Source: Trichaptum fuscoviolaceum | Taxonomy: Eukaryota; Basidiomycota; Agaricomycetes; Hymenochaetales; Trichaptaceae | Length of the DNA: 64,000 bases | Reading direction: 5' to 3' | Assembly (NCBI GenBank): GCA_910574455.1 | Contig: CAJSYZ010000004.1 | Location: 2,046,001-2,110,000, forward strand | Shown here: positions 23,878 to 34,200 of the stretch, piece after piece | How positions within the stretch are numbered: the stretch's first letter is position 1 | How the letters are laid out: the number at the start of each line of letters is the position of its first letter | Notes under the pieces: generated by a model | Databases searched by the model: none | What the model was told of the DNA's origin: nothing | What the model saw: only the letters and a program-made list of their open reading frames with translations | Position numbers and translations under genes: made by a program

Positions 23878-26084
23878 ATGGTTGCTGCTCCATACGTATC
23901 ATTTTCAATCGGCGCATTGATACTTTCTTCATCTTTGATTCTTCTTGTTTCCATTCTCTCCGTATCAGCTATCTCAAGGAATAAATACCCACCAGGTGAT
24001 TATTCTTGTCATACATGGTTTTTGGGGCTTAACCTTCATCCTTTATAGGTCCATTGAGGATTCCGCTTCTAGGAAGTATCTTCAACCTTCCGAAGGGATT
24101 TAGTCCAAGAGACTACGCTCTATGGAAAGAAAAATATGGTGTGTGCTCGACCTCACTCATCAACGACAAGCGTTCTGAGATCATACCTTGCCGAAGGTCC
24201 GGTGTCATATTTCCGATTCTTCAACCAACAGGTCGTTCTCCTCAATGCTTCCCATGACGCCATCGAGCTGTTCGAGAAACGGTCTGCTGTATATTCTTCG
24301 CGGCCGCATCTTGCATGTCTCTTCTATTGCTCTGGAATCTCTTGGCTGCTAATGTGATTTGTCAGGTTATGGCAGGAAGGCTATGCGGGAGAGAGAAATC
24401 CCCACTTTTTCTTCCGTATGGAAAGCGGTTCAAAGATACTCGAAGACTCATGCAGAACTACATGAATGTTAAAACTGCCCGAGAGCACTGGAGAGTGCAG
24501 GAAGAAGAGACAACTAAATTCCTGCATCGCTTGCTGCATTCACCGGATAAATTCAAACAACATATTAAAAGGCGAGCTCTTTTATAGGCATCTTGTTTTG
24601 ACATTCTTAAACAAGATCCACTGAAGCTTACCTGCAGGAACAATTCTGAAACTCGTTTACGGAATAGAAATCAATTACGATAATGACCGATTCCTAGACC
24701 TTGCCGAAGCTCTTTCAAAAATTACTACCCATGCATCCGAGCCTGGACGATGGCTTGTAGACTCATTCCCTAAGCGTAGGTCGGTAATCGAGCTGTAGTA
24801 ACATGTCACTAACTCATATCTGATATACTGTAGTACAATACCTTCCGTCGTGGTTCCCAGGCGCCAGCTTCAAGAAATGGGCAAGCCAAGCATTATCTGA
24901 CTGCGTAGAGTTCACGCAAGCGCCCTACGAATTCGCAAAATCAAGAACGGTACGTTTGCAAACTTAAGCGCAATCAGTGAAGCGAATCTGAGGTTTACGA
25001 TAAGGTAAAGGGCGAGGACTCCACTTCGTTTGTTGCAAGCAACCTCATCGACCGATCTGAGTCGGAGGAGCTACTTATGTACGCTGCCGCAGGATTCTAT
25101 CTAGGTGTGCTAGCTACTCTCCATTCGATGCATTTCTAAGCAGTGTACCTGTCTAGGTGGGACTGACACTGTGAGCGAACTTACCTCTTAGCAAGCCGGA
25201 ACTCGGACCCACTGATTTTAAGCTCGTTTCGTTCATCTCGCTATTCTTTTTGATGATGATTGTCCATCCTGATATACAACGTCGGGCTCAAGCCGAAATC
25301 GACAAACAAGTGGGTGAAGACCGGATTCCGGATATGACAGATCACGGATCTCTTCCATACGTCGACTGCATAGTGAAGGAGTTACTCCGTTACAACCCAC
25401 CAATTCCTTTAGTTCCTCATGCGACGATTGAAGATGACGTTTATAACGGGTATGTCATCCCAAAGGGTAGGAGCATCAATATCGATTCCTTTACAATGTC
25501 AGATGCTCAACTTGATATTTCAGGAGCTTGGGTGATGGCAAATCTCTGGTGCTGTTCCCTCTCTTCCGTCTAAAACACACACAAATGATCCTGAATGGTG
25601 TTGGTACTTTCGTCTATAGGACCATGACGCATGATCCGTGTGTTTATCCAAACCCTCATAAATTTGACCCCGATAGATTCGATCCAACACATGGACAAGA
25701 GCAGCCTGATCCTAAGTTCCCTGTTTTTGGCTTCGGTCGTCGGTATGCAAGATCCTTCATAGCGCCCATAGATATGTAGTTAATAGACGGTCGTAGTGTT
25801 TGTCCCGGGCAGTTCTTTGCAGATGCATCCAGCTTCCTGGTCATCTCCCAAGTGCTCTGGGCTTTTTATATATGTCCAGAGGTCGACTCAGAGGATACTC
25901 CGATAATCCCTGACGTTGAATTCAATTTTGGACATTCGTCGTGAGTTTCCTTACATTATATACATTCTTATTATACCTTATGACTGTTCCTACTAGACAT
26001 CCAAAGCCTTACAACTGTCGACTCGTCCCGAGGTCTGCAGGGCGAATTGCAGTTCTAGAAGGTAGCGCTGCTTCTCAGGCTTGA
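23878..26084 (+). CDS. Cytochrome P450 monooxygenase
   Basis: A membrane-anchored haem monooxygenase, with an N-terminal helix from MVAAPYVSFSIGALILSS. The proline-rich hinge YPPGPLRIPLLGSI follows. Later motifs are RPHLVMAGRLCG, PYGKRFKDTRRLM, the oxygen-binding helix AAAGFYLGGTDT, the ExxR helix IVKELLRYNPP, the HKFDPDRF segment, and the haem loop FGFGRRVCPG with its cysteine. The haem loop is split by an intron between FGFGR and VCPG (acceptor CGTAG). At least ten introns are needed. One, at 24,313-24,365, has a GC donor (GCATGT). After splicing all core motifs are intact, so the gene looks functional. The family resembles agaricomycete microsomal P450s with a PPGP hinge; the substrate is unknown. 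Confidence 0.93.
24313..24365 (+). other. GC-AG intron (53 nt) in the P450 gene
   Basis: Donor GCATGT follows CATCTT (HL) and acceptor TGTCAG precedes GTTATG (VM). Removal joins RPHL to VMAGRLCG, as expected for the family. No GT donor gives a frame-correct join here. A GCTAAT branch-like word lies about 15 nt before the acceptor. Confidence 0.75.
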
Positions 26085-26597
26085 ACTTTATGGAATCATG
26101 AATGTACTTTCCTTGCTTCAATTTCTGCAGTTGAGGTACTTGGTAAACTTTGCCCGACCGGAACCGTCATGTCGAGTTGCATTTTGTTAAACAGCTTGCT
26201 GAGCTTGAATCCCGGTATCTGCCTTCTTTCGAGTCTCTCAATGGAAGACAAGACCAGACATACTGTAGGTAAGATGGACTGGAAGCGAAATTCAGCATTT
26301 GATGTTCATAAGTCAGGAGATACCTTTCGCGAGGTAGGCAATGTACTCCGAGTCAAGAACGCCCTCTTCTTCTACAGGAGGTGGCCAAGTCTTGCAGAGC
26401 TAACCAATGTAACAGATATTTTAGAGATTAGATTTGGTGTTTCTTTGGGCACGATAGGTTGTTTACATGAAGTATTGTTGAGACTGTATTGTTCACCAGC
26501 ATCGCTAATTCTTCTCTCTTCTCCAGCATAATCTGTTTCATCAACACTACAGCAGCATGCCCTCATGGCCCTACCCCATAACAATCCTTCAAGATAG
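26085..26597. other. Convergent intergenic region
   Basis: Lies between the P450 stop and the ancestral stop of the minus-strand family copy 3. A plus-strand open frame at 26,169-26,531 has no recognisable motif and is probably chance. Confidence 0.45.
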
Positions 26598-27261
26598 CTA
26601 TGCCTCACTATTATCCTCTGTTTCCGCCTTTTCTTGACGTTTAAGCTCCTTCGCGGCTTTATATGCCAGTACCTACTCGAGCGAACCGCCGGTGTATTCG
26701 GTGATACTACGAGCATGCCGGTGGAATTCGAATTAGAACATTCAGAATTATAATCAAACTCAGAAACGTCCTCACTCAGCCCATCTCAACATATGATGCG
26801 GCCCACCACGCCATAATTCATCTGTTTCCGGTCGAAATAAATTCAGTTATCACATCTGATTATTGTTGCAGCATGAACTCACGCAGACAACGTATCATTC
26901 TAAACTTTCTCTCTGCGAGGCAGGTATCGATGAGCCTTTTGAAATCTGCCCACGCTTCGTCAGTCGTTTCCTCGCTATTGTACTTTGCTCTGATGTCTTC
27001 CATGGCTCTATTGAGGACGCCAGCATTCTCGAAGGTTCCAAAACAGGTTGCAACCAGATTGACGAAGTTGATGTAATCCTCTCGTCCTTTAGGGTGCTTT
27101 AATCGTTTATTCTCCTCCCGTTCAAGTGCAGCTAGCACTGCGACGTCCTCAATTTCGTGACCACGAGAACCTAGCCTATCATCTGATAGAACATTGATAT
27201 GAACCGTATAGGCCTCGGGAGGATCGGTGAAGTCGCCGAAAAGTTCACTCAAGGTTGCCAT
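26598..27261 (-). pseudogene. Copy 3 of the small unrecognised family, in-frame stop in exon 3
   Basis: Minus-strand exons 26,883-27,261, 26,776-26,821 and 26,598-26,706, with GT-AG introns at exactly the positions and phases of the gene at 574-1202. It starts MATLSELFGDFTDPPEAYT and shares VLSDDR and KFRMIRCLRE. In exon 3 the reading TEYTGGSLE hits TAG (26,673-26,675) where the intact copy has CAG (SLEQ). Beyond it the frame stays open for VLAYKAAKELKRQEKAE and ends at a natural-looking TAG (26,598-26,600). So the gene is either truncated by about 25 residues or a recent pseudogene. The splice signals are still good, which favours recent damage. Confidence 0.7.
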
Positions 27262-28223
27262 TCAAGTTAGGGAAAGGGCGCCCAAGTCCTTGGAGCAGGA
27301 AATCCCCCCCCCCCCCCCCCCGGTGTACAAATATAACGTATACTGACTTCGCGGATATCGTTCAGATTCAAACCAAGTCCGGAATACTACACCTGATTTC
27401 ATTCCGCTGAAATGAATCACTTCAGGCTGTGATATGTAATGATTGATTCTACTTACACAAAGTACACTGCACTGATAACCATGATGCGATACTAGAAGGC
27501 AAGCTAGAACACACTTTAAACTAGCAGGAGAATCGTGAAAGTCGAACAACAATTATCGAGTCAACGCATCTCTCGATCCCGAGTAGTTTCATGTAATATC
27601 GATAGCTCGTTGATGTGACTATGTAGTTGTTCCGAAGATGGGTGTGAAGACGAAAAATGCATTCTATAATAATGTATTGTAGTACATTCCCACGAGTCTT
27701 ACTGTACATAAGTTGGGCCGAAGTGGCTTTTGGTTTTCACGGGCACGTCCCCGCCACGAAGCGTAGCGTAGTAGAGGGATGTGTGGCCGCGAAAAAATTA
27801 TCGAATTGTCAGCAAGTAAGCATTACAAATCACGAATCATCCAATCCCATGCCTCCGATCTTCGGAGAAAATCACTTCCGAAACCGTTTCTGCCTCATCG
27901 TCTTACATTTCTCATGCATACCTCTTTCGCTTACCTTTTTATAGCCTTTCATATGGCTTTTACACTGTTTACTTACTTTTCTTTTCAGTCTTAACTTCAT
28001 TAACCCCTATCCCCTTCATTATTTGCTACATTGTTTTAGTTTATTACGACATATACCTCTTCAGTTTCTTTTTTTTCATGCATCCGAGCAAAAGTGGTCG
28101 TTGTCTTGTCACTTGTCTTAGGCTTCACATGCCACAATGAACCGCTATCAACCTGCTCTCATTCCTTTGACGGACAGCAATGGTGGGTCGGCTTGTGGCT
28201 GGCGCATCCTTCACAACATAGCT
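27262..28223. other. Intergenic, with homopolymer tract
   Basis: No gene recognised. It contains the poly-C run at 27,304-27,321 close upstream of family copy 3, and pyrimidine-rich sequence at 27,900-28,080 just before the Clf1 remnant. Confidence 0.5.
27304..27321 (+). repeat. Poly-C homopolymer, 18 bases
   Basis: An uninterrupted run of 18 C, only about 43 bp upstream of the minus-strand start codon of family copy 3 (poly-G on its coding strand). Its length is likely to vary or be miscalled in sequencing. Confidence 0.9.
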
Positions 28224-28652
28224 CAACAGGCGGAAGGTGTAAAACATCGCGAGCACCCGCGGCGATACAAGTATGTACCCAATCACTCTTATTCAAGGAT
28301 GATGCTTAAGCTCAAGTAGATTACAGCAGAACAACTGCATCGGGAACCACAAGAGCGCCAGGAAACAGCTTTTCACGCGCCAAAACAACGCATTGAAGAC
28401 TTTGAGGGACACTATGAATACCAAGGCCGGAAGCGTAAGGAGTTTGAGAAGAGGATTCGGCGGACAAGGGGAAACTTGTATGTTTTCATGCTTGGGTTTA
28501 TCTTTCAGGTGCTGACTTGAAACAGGAAAGAATGGAAATCCTACGTTAGTTGGGAGGTACGTACACTATCAAAATGACTGGAGTTATGACTGAAACTCAA
28601 TGTAGGCGAGTCCAGGCGAATACGAACGTTCGCGCTCGGTACATGAGCGCGC
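28224..28652 (+). pseudogene. Clf1/crooked-neck-like splicing factor, piece A (N-terminal)
   Basis: N-terminal part of a Clf1 (Syf3, crooked-neck) homologue, a HAT-repeat spliceosome scaffold. Exons about 28,224-28,270, 28,320-28,477, 28,526-28,556 and from 28,606. They read [57 protein letters not shown] and GEYERSRSVHERA. GT-AG introns are kept, so this is a genomic duplicate or the original locus, not a processed copy. No clear start ATG sits at the expected place. The reading stops inside the codon for Ala (GC|T), where the retroelement composite was inserted; the last five bases, CGCGC, are the left copy of its target duplication. Later pieces are 35,844-36,724 and 43,053-44,025. Confidence 0.8.
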
Positions 28653-29129
28653 TATTAGGATTTGGAGAAATCCTAATGTTTAAACACCTTAAATAGCGCT
28701 GGGAACAGTTGTCAGTAACCTGACAACATGGCTCTTTTAGTGTAATGGCTAAAATCCCAGTTCAGTGCCTTATTTCCCAGTTTGGTTCGTGACAGGTTGT
28801 CAGGTTAACAAGGTCACAGGTTCAAGTCCCGGGGTGTGCAATATTAATGACGGATTCTTAATATTGCCACGGAGGGTCCTCTCTGTTCCTTGGCTTACAC
28901 CCAAAAAGGGAAATGGGTGGGGGGCGGCTATTTCGAGAAGGTGTCCTCTCCCGACGGCGGGAGGGGGTCTTTGAGAGGGAGGTAATATTAGGATTTGGAG
29001 AAATCCTAATGTTTAAACACCTTAAATAGCGCTGGGAACAGTTGTCAGTAACCTGACAACATGGCTCTTTTAGTGTAATGGCTAAAATCCCAGTTCAGTG
29101 CCTTATTTCCCAGTTTGGTTCGTGACAGG
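28653..29129 (+). mobile_element. Tiny LTR-type element (TRIM-like) with 144-bp terminal repeats
   Basis: Two identical direct repeats of 144 bp (28,653-28,796 and 28,986-29,129) flank 189 bp of internal DNA without coding potential. Just before the right repeat is a purine tract ending GAGAGGGAGGTAA. This resembles the tracts before the 3' LTRs of both gypsy elements here (GGAGGGGGGTAA), so the repeats look like miniature LTRs. Each repeat starts with a perfect hairpin (AGGATTT-GGAG-AAATCCT) and has another (GTTGTCAG-TAAC-CTGACAAC). A B-box-like word GGTTCAAGTCC lies at 28,819-28,829 and TAGTGTAATGG lies in the repeat, hinting at tRNA ancestry. The right end abuts gypsy-1 after two bases. 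LTR identity means recent origin. It could instead be SINE-like. Confidence 0.6.
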
Positions 29130-29131
29130 AA

Positions 29132-29949
29132 TGTCGAGATCCCGGGCTCCTTTTCTCATTTCCCGCACTTTCCCGCCAAGGATCCCGACATGAGCAGACA
29201 AACCCGCGGGGAGAATCCCGCCATTGGATTCCCCACGCGAAACCTCATTCCCGAATCGCACGATCCCATGCTCACGTGACTTATCCCGCACCAACGTCCC
29301 GGCAACCATGCACGCATACACACACTCATTTACGACGACCCGCCACGGCACACGTACATTCACTCATCAACATACGCTCATTAATCCGTTAGTACCTCAA
29401 GGTGACGACCTGCAACAGTCTGGCATACCTAGTCTGGCTAGTCGCGGCCCCGGACCGGACGCTGACGTCCACGGACAGGCCGTAGCCATCTGGAGAGACG
29501 GGATAGACATGCCTAGCAGTGCGGTCGTAGCATGTATCGTTTGTAGTAGATAGGTGCGCATTGCGCAAGGACACTTAGCGTAGATTAACTATACAGTCTT
29601 TACGAAGTAGATAAATAGCTGTAGGCATCGTAAGGAGCACCCCACTTTTGACCTCTTGTGGAGTGCTTCCTTAGGTGCGATCTCTCTCTTTTCTCCTGTG
29701 TAGTTAGTTGCGCAATACTTACTTGTGGAGTGCTTCCTTAGGGATCCGCTTACTTGTCGTTCAAAGCAGTGAAGAGTCCTAGCTGGCCTTGAGAATCCCG
29801 CGACGCGCCTGGATAGAATCCCGCGCGTTTCCCGCCTGAATTCCCACGCTCGTTCCCAGTCGCGAATCCAGATTCCCGAACGCGGGTTCTTGTCGCGAAT
29901 TCCAGTTTCCCGAAACTGTTTCCCGCTACAGTTCCCGACGGTCGTAACA
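29132..29949 (+). repeat. Gypsy-1 5' LTR (818 bp)
   Basis: Near-identical to 35,020-35,838. It contains a hairpin at about 29,633-29,671 whose loop holds ACTTTTGACCT (29,644-29,654), complementary to the primer-binding site. The word TCCCG occurs about 15 times. A 109-codon chance frame is present in both LTRs. Confidence 0.95.
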
Positions 29950-29962
29950 TTAGGTCAAAAGT
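29644..29962 (+). promoter_or_regulatory. Gypsy-1 self-priming pair: LTR loop and primer-binding site
   Basis: AGGTCAAAAGT at 29,952-29,962, two bases after the LTR, is the exact reverse complement of ACTTTTGACCT at 29,644-29,654 inside the LTR. Host tRNA primers usually give a site starting TGG, which is absent. This matches the self-primed minus-strand start known for the Tf1/sushi group of chromoviruses. Confidence 0.75.
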
Positions 29963-30038
29963 CCTGGCTCACCGCCGCTCGGACTCGACACCCTCACGCT
30001 CTTTACTTCTACCCCCGCACCCGTACCGCCGACCAGCG

Positions 30039-31187
30039 ATGTCGTCCCACCAGGAATGGGGAGGACTCGCAGATACCTTCGCTTTCCCGTCCCCGAGCTC
30101 CTCGATGGAGGAAGACAAACTCCAGCCCATCCTTGATCGCCTCGACACCCTCGAAAAACGCTACTCCAAGTTAGTCAACGAACACAATCAGGTTCAGAAC
30201 ACTGTCGCCCAGCTCAAGCACGCCAACCAGGCGTTAGAGGCCCAAATCGCGAGCCAGCCCGCCTCCCCGTCTGGGGGTGGAGCAGGGCTCAAGATGAAGC
30301 TTCCCGACACCTTTGAAGGCGAACGAGCCAAGCTGGAAAACTGGATTCACCAGATTAAGCTCTACCTGTTCGGACAACATCCGGGGCTGGACGAAACCCG
30401 CAAGGTCGCATTCGCCCTGATGCTACTGCGGGGACCGGCGCAAGACTGGGCACGACCCATTCTAGATCGACTCCAGGACATCCCGACACCGCCAGAAGCC
30501 GCCAGCCTGGAGGCCCTGTTCGCCGCCCTTCGCGCCTCTTACGGAGAAATCGATGCAGACAAAGCCGCAGCCGACAAGCTGATGCGCCTACGCCAGACAG
30601 GAACGGTCGCCGAGTTTGCGTCGCAATTCCGTGCCCTCCAAGCCCTCACCGGGTGGCCCAAGGACGCGACGACGGATGTCATCTACCTCGACATGTTCCG
30701 GAAGGGACTCAAAGACCAGGTTCGCTAGCACATCGCCAGCACAGAGGCGAAGGATATGAAATTCGATGCCTACGTCAACTGGGTTTCCGAGACGGACGAG
30801 AAGCTAAGGCTCGCACACGCCTATGGACCAGTATCGAAGCCAGCGGCTACGCCCCGAAGCAATCCCGGCACCACTAGTTCAGCTCCGCGTACGATCCCGA
30901 CTGCGGGCGCAAGCTCGACGAAGGATCCCAACGCGATGGAGATTGACAGGGTGCGCCGGGAGCGCAGGAGTAAGGGACTATGCTACTACTGCGGAGAGAA
31001 AGACCATCTGGTGAGCGATTGCCCAACGCGACCGCCATCCCGAAACCTAAAAGCTACGAAATCCACGTCCCCGTCGAGCCCATCGCCCCCCGCGCTCCAG
31101 TCGTTCGAAGAAACGCTCAAACGTATGGCGGAACAGTCGTCCAGAATGTGCAGCAGTCCGTGCTACAGAACGCATTCGCCGCCATGA
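30039..31187 (+). pseudogene. Gypsy-1 gag, broken
   Basis: Gag would form the particle and package RNA. The frame from ATG 30,039 shows capsid-like features (KMKLPDTFEGERAKLENWI, LMRLRQTGTVAEFASQFRAL) and then meets TAG at 30,726-30,728. The same frame continues beyond it through a CCHC zinc knuckle (CYYCGEKDHLVSDC) to a TGA at 31,185. The C-terminal segment equivalent to the end of gypsy-2 gag (ending PPADFQ and TAG at 31,244-31,246) is in another frame, so a frame change lies between about 31,110 and 31,180. The product is therefore interrupted by one stop and one frame break, and this copy should not make full Gag on its own. Confidence 0.85.
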
Positions 31188-31245
31188 CGCCCGCCGCCAA
31201 GAACGTTCACAATCCCGAAGCCCCGCCCCCAGCGGATTTTCAGTA

Positions 31246-31279
31246 GGGTCGTATTGCTCAGTCGCGCCCTATACGACCC
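31246..31279 (+). promoter_or_regulatory. Gypsy-1 stem-loop at the gag end
   Basis: A perfect 9-bp stem, GGGTCGTAT (31,246-31,254) with ATACGACCC (31,271-31,279), starts at the last base of the gag TAG, exactly as in gypsy-2. A slippery-like GGATTTT (31,234-31,240) precedes it. Here pol lies in the same frame as the TAG, so a -1 shift at this point would not enter pol. Confidence 0.65.
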
Positions 31280-31288
31280 AAACCGCCC

Positions 31289-34200
31289 TTGTGGCCGAAG
31301 AACTCTCTTAATAATGGTCCCTTGTATTTAACCATCTCTACAATAGACCGTCGTCCTCGACGACATTTGAAGTTCCCGGTACAGGTTAGCGACGGAAAGA
31401 CGGATGCCTTAGCCACAGTAATGTTAGACAGCGGTGCGTCGGGAACTTTCATAAATTCCCGCTACGTTTCGCGACACGGACTCCAGACCCGGGACTTGGT
31501 AATCCCGATACTTTTGCGCAACGCGGACAATTCCCCGAACGCGATTGGACGCATCACCAAGGAAGTAGTCCTCAACGTCGAGATGAAGGGACACTTAGAA
31601 CAGTTGACCATGGCCGTCGCGGATATTGGCGACGACGATATTATCATGGGGATCGACTGGTTGCGGCACCATAACCCAACCATTGACTGGACCAACGATG
31701 TGGTCGATCTCAACCGCTGCCCGCCCCAGTGTGACAACCAGCAACGCCTGGTCCCGCTTCCCCGCCTCGCCATAGCAGAAGAAGTCGAGACCCCCTGGGG
31801 GCCCGACAGGACCCAGGCCGAATGGGAAGCTGTCCCACCGGGATTTCGGTACTCAGAAAAATATTGGGACCAGTACCACGACGCCGAATCCTACTTCGTC
31901 ACGACGGACGACCATTTCGCGTACAAAATTGCCGCCTCGTACACCCACTCCCAGGCCATCGCTGAGAAGTCTGCGGTGAAGGAAGGCGAGAAAACCTTCG
32001 AAGAACTAGTTCCCCCCGAATTCCGTGAGTTTGCCGACGTTTTCTCGAAAGTTGAATCCGAAAGGCTTCCACTGCGCAAGCCGTATGACCACGCCATAGA
32101 TTTAGAACCCGGGAAGGTTCCCCCGTACAGCAAAATCTATCCCTTGGCCCCAGCCGAACGCGATGCCCTTCGCGAATTCGTTGACGAAAACCTGCGCAAG
32201 GGGTACATACGACCTTCGAAATCCCCTGCCGCGGCTCCCGTCTTCTTTATCAAGAAAAAGGATGGAACCTTGCGCATGGTAGTCGATTACCGACGACTGA
32301 ACGACATCACGGTCAAGAATCGATACCCGCTTCCCCTCACAATGGAACTCGTAGACGCACTGCAAAAGGCGAAGGTTTTCACGACGTTAGATTTGCGATG
32401 GGGCTATCACAATGTGCGACTGAAGCAAGGCGACGAGTGGAAGGCTGCATTTCGGACTCAGGCAGGACATTTCGAACCAACGGTGATGACATTCGGGCTC
32501 ACGAATGCCCCAGCGACCTTCCAGCACATGATGAACGATATCTTCAAAGACCTCATTGGAGTATACGTGATCATCTATCTTGACGACTTGCTAATCTTTT
32601 CCGAAGATGAATCGCAGCACGATGAACACGTACGGGAAGTCCTTAAACGGCTACGCGAAAACGACTTGTTCTGCAAACCCGAAAAGTGCAAATTCAAACA
32701 GACTTCCGTCGAGTATCTCGGGATGATTATTTCGCAGGGAAAGGTGGCGATGGATCCCGCCAAGGTACAGGCGGTCCTCGACTGGCCTACCCCGAAAAAG
32801 GTGAAAGACATTCAAGCCTTCCTCGGGTTCGCGAATTTCTATCGACGCTTCATTCGGGATTTCTCGCACATCGTCAAACCGCTCACAACGCTGCTGAAGA
32901 AGGACGTTCGCTGGGCCTGGACAGAAAACCAGCAGTTCGCTTTCGACTATCTCAAGCGCATGTTCACGACCGCCCCCGTCCTGATGATGCCAGACATGTC
33001 GCGACAATTCATCGTGGAATGCGACGCCTCTGATTTCGCGACCGGCGCGGTCTTGTCCCAGGAAGGCGACGACGGGCTGATACATCCGGTCGCCTTTTTC
33101 TCGAAATCCCTCAACGATGCGGAACGCAACTACGAGATTTATGACAAGGAGCTACTCGCGATTATTAGAGCTCTTGACGAGTGGCGACATTATCTCGAAG
33201 GTGCGAGTCATAAACTCGATATCGTGTCTGACCACAAGAATCTGCTATATTTCTCTGAATCCCGAACGCTGACGCGACGCCAAGCCCGGTGGAGTCTGTT
33301 CCTCACTCGCTTCGACTTTACGATTCGCCATCGCCCAGGGCGACTCGGGGGCAAACCCGACGCCATGTCACGACGCGTCGATCTTCAACCCGAAGGCGAA
33401 GACAACACGGGACGGACCCTCTTGACCCCCGAAATGTTTCGACTAAAAGCAATTCGTCGGGGAATGACACAGGTACACGGGGATCAGGCCCTCCTACGAC
33501 GCATTCGTAAGTCAGATCAGTATGAAGACGAACTGGTGGACGCAATCGAGTTGGTCAAGTCCAAGGCGCCTCGAGTCCTGACCAAGGAACTTGAGGACTG
33601 GAGCACCGAGGAAGGCCTCATCCTGTACCAGGGTAAGGTTTACGTCCCGAAAGACGAGACCATTCGCCGGGATGTGGTGAAGACTTACCACGACAGTCTC
33701 CCTGCCGGACATCCTGGACGTTGGAAAACGTTTGAGATGGTAAGCCGCAACTACTGGTGGCCCGGGATGTCTAACTTCGTAGAACGATACGTTTCGGGAT
33801 GCGATACCTGCGCACGCACGAAGAACCGATCCCAACGCCCGGTAGGACTCCTGCAACCGAACGAAATCCCGCAGGGCCCCTGGCAGGCGATTTCGTGCGA
33901 TTTCATCACCCAGCTCCCCCGATCTGAGGATTACGACGCAATTTTCGTGGTGGTCAACCGTCTCACCAAGCAAGCGCATTTTATCCCGACCACGTCTGAC
34001 ATTGATGCACCGGAAACTGCGGAACTATTCCTGCAGCACATCTGGAAGCTGCACGGAACCCCCCGCCAGATCATATCCGACCGAGGACCACAGTTTGTCG
34101 CGCAGTTCATGAAAGCCCTTTTTTCCCGACTCGGTATCAAGGGTACCACGTCGACTGCGTATCACCCGCAGACGGATGGGCAAACCGAAAGGGTAAACCA

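Noticed and set aside
28731..28840. tRNA gene in the mini LTR element
   Set aside because: A-box-like and B-box-like words are present, but no complete cloverleaf or acceptor stem can be drawn, and one half lies inside the terminal repeat.
29224..29553. 109-codon open frame in the gypsy-1 LTR, repeated at 35,112-35,441
   Set aside because: Its duplication only reflects LTR identity. Composition follows the TCCCG-rich LTR and no domain is recognisable.
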